Source of the DNA: Pseudonocardiaceae bacterium
GTDB taxonomy: Bacteria; Actinomycetota; Actinomycetes; Mycobacteriales; Pseudonocardiaceae
Reading direction: 5' to 3'
Length of the DNA stretch: 6,204 nt
NCBI GenBank assembly: GCA_025937115.1
Contig: JAICSB010000200.1
Coordinates: 1 to 6,204, forward strand
Each line of letters begins with the position of its first letter. The first letter of the stretch is position 1. A program made the translations under genes and the position numbers. Positions 5,804 to 6,204 of the stretch are shown one piece after another. The notes under the pieces were generated by a model, which worked only from the letters and a program-made list of their open reading frames with translations, was not told where the DNA came from and did no database searches.

Positions 5804-5809
5804 AGAGTA
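5804..5809 (-). promoter_or_regulatory. Candidate -10 box (TACTCT) of MarR gene 1, leaderless layout
   Basis: Read on the minus strand, TACTCT fits the actinobacterial -10 pattern TANNNT and is followed by exactly six bases (GCCGAT) before the GTG at 5797. Transcription would begin at or next to the start codon, giving a leaderless mRNA. No good -35 match is visible. The matching arrangement in the divergent paralogue strengthens the call. Confidence 0.45.
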
Positions 5810-5811
5810 GC

Positions 5812-5822
5812 TCTCAATGAGA
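5812..5822. promoter_or_regulatory. 11-bp palindrome TCTCAATGAGA, possible autoregulatory operator
   Basis: Perfect 5-bp arms flank a single central base. The site starts two bases upstream of the proposed -10 box of MarR gene 1, inside its promoter spacer, where a MarR repressor would block polymerase. Short palindromes occur by chance, and no second copy was found at the paralogue's promoter. Confidence 0.3.
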
Positions 5823-5951
5823 TGCTTTGCTGTGGTCGCTTTCATTCCCGTTGCCCCGCGTCTCATCCGACTCCCACGCCGCGCCGGCAGGCCGATCCGG
5901 ACCTGCGCCGCTGACTGCGGGGCGAACAGGAACGTGCACAAGGAGTAGAGA

Positions 5952-5957
5952 TATCGT
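5952..5957 (+). promoter_or_regulatory. Candidate -10 box (TATCGT) of MarR gene 2, leaderless layout
   Basis: TATCGT fits TANNNT and ends six bases before the only plausible start of the second MarR gene, GTG 5964. An AGGAG at 5941-5945 lies 18 bases before that GTG, too far for a normal ribosome site, and a TAG at 5946-5948 rules out any earlier in-frame start. Leaderless initiation is therefore the simplest reading. Confidence 0.45.
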
Positions 5958-5963
5958 CGTCAC

Positions 5964-6204
5964 GTGACGAGTCTTGATCAGACTGTGCTGGCCGAGGAGC
6001 TGATGACGACCATGGCCGCGCTGCGACGTCTGGTGCGCCGGAGGCTGCCATCGGCGGTGCCGGGACCGCCGTTACGGGGTGCACACATCGAGCTACTGCA
6101 GGTCATCAAGAAGCAGCCGGGTATCGGGATCGCACCAGCAGGGCGTGCACTGCACCTGGCGGCCAACTCGGTGAGTACGTTGGTCAACCAACTCATCGAC
6201 ATCG
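5964..6204 (+). CDS. MarR-family transcriptional regulator, second copy (3' truncated by window)
   Basis: The first 80 codons of a gene divergent from, and paralogous to, the MarR gene at 5330-5797. After a variable start (VTSLDQTVLAEELM against VTTPDAAALGDELM) the two proteins are nearly the same: MTTMAALRRLVRRRLPSAVP, then GPPLRGAHIELLQVIKKQPG, then the helix-turn-helix through LVNQLID. Differences include Ile/Met at the start of the first helix, Arg/Pro before SAVP, Gln-Val/His-Ile before ELLQ and Glu/Lys in the VIxKQ motif. The sequence runs off the window before the wing, so whether the copy is intact is unknown. Its promoter lies in the 166-bp divergent spacer (5798-5963), shared with the first copy. 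Two similar dimeric regulators could compete for the same sites or form heterodimers, which is inference. Confidence 0.88.
   Translation, partial: MTSLDQTVLAEELMTTMAALRRLVRRRLPSAVPGPPLRGAHIELLQVIKKQPGIGIAPAGRALHLAANSVSTLVNQLIDI
6109..6198 (+). repeat. Inverted duplicate block in MarR gene 2 (partner at 5563-5652)
   Basis: This 90-bp stretch is the exact reverse complement of 5563-5652. Identity stops six bases before the window edge, where GCCTAG in copy 1 is replaced by ACATCG here. The end of identity inside the coding region suggests a bounded gene-conversion tract, or differing divergence after duplication. The arms are 456 bp apart, so the locus is a large inverted repeat that could also promote inversion of the spacer. 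Confidence 0.95.

Noticed and set aside
5881..5910. Imperfect palindrome (GCAGG...CCTGC) in the MarR divergent spacer as an operator
   Set aside because: The symmetry is partial and made of common GC-rich words. It is not repeated elsewhere and is not placed at either proposed -10 box.
1..6204. CRISPR array, tRNA or rRNA genes, or a full insertion sequence
   Set aside because: No regularly spaced direct repeats, tRNA-like cloverleaf, rRNA sequence or transposase was seen on either strand.

Overview
The window is GC-rich throughout. Coding frames prefer G or C in the third position, GTG starts are common, and two genes have start contexts typical of leaderless mRNAs. Together with the product set (an actinobacterial-type FdhD, a DUF2786 protein, a SHOCT-domain membrane protein and an actinobacterial MurJ-like flippase), this points to a chromosomal segment of an actinobacterium, probably in or near Mycobacteriales or Pseudonocardiales. 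The genus cannot be fixed from the sequence alone.

Layout from left to right. Bases 2-175 are the 3' end of a small membrane-protein gene. A long imperfect hairpin follows (187-271). Next come a 39-codon ORF (290-409) and a SHOCT-type two-TM membrane protein (406-891), which overlap by ATGA. The latter converges on and overlaps by 21 bp fdhD (871-1794, minus), the sulfurtransferase that activates molybdenum-dependent formate dehydrogenase. A 109-bp divergent intergenic region separates fdhD from a DUF2786 protein (1904-3322, plus). That gene converges, 17 bp apart, on a 14-TM-type MurJ/MviN paralogue (3340-4950, minus). A 379-bp non-coding stretch carrying several inverted repeats separates this from a MarR-family regulator (5330-5797, minus). 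Facing away from that regulator is a second, paralogous MarR gene (5964 to the window end, plus).

Three things stand out. (1) fdhD contains a roughly 60-bp near-perfect palindrome that is translated in frame and adds about 20 residues to a loop of the enzyme. It resembles in kind the selfish palindromic elements known to sit inside Rickettsia genes. (2) The two divergent MarR genes form an inverted duplication with a 90-bp identical block over the DNA-binding region, suggesting recent duplication or gene conversion. Both appear to begin at GTG codons six bases after a TANNNT -10 box. (3) A second, unrelated long palindrome lies between the first gene and the SHOCT cluster.

No complete pathway is encoded. 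The formate dehydrogenase that FdhD would serve is not in the window. The MarR regulator lies upstream of the MurJ-like gene on the same strand and could control it, but that is inference. No RNA genes, CRISPR arrays or transposase genes were seen.
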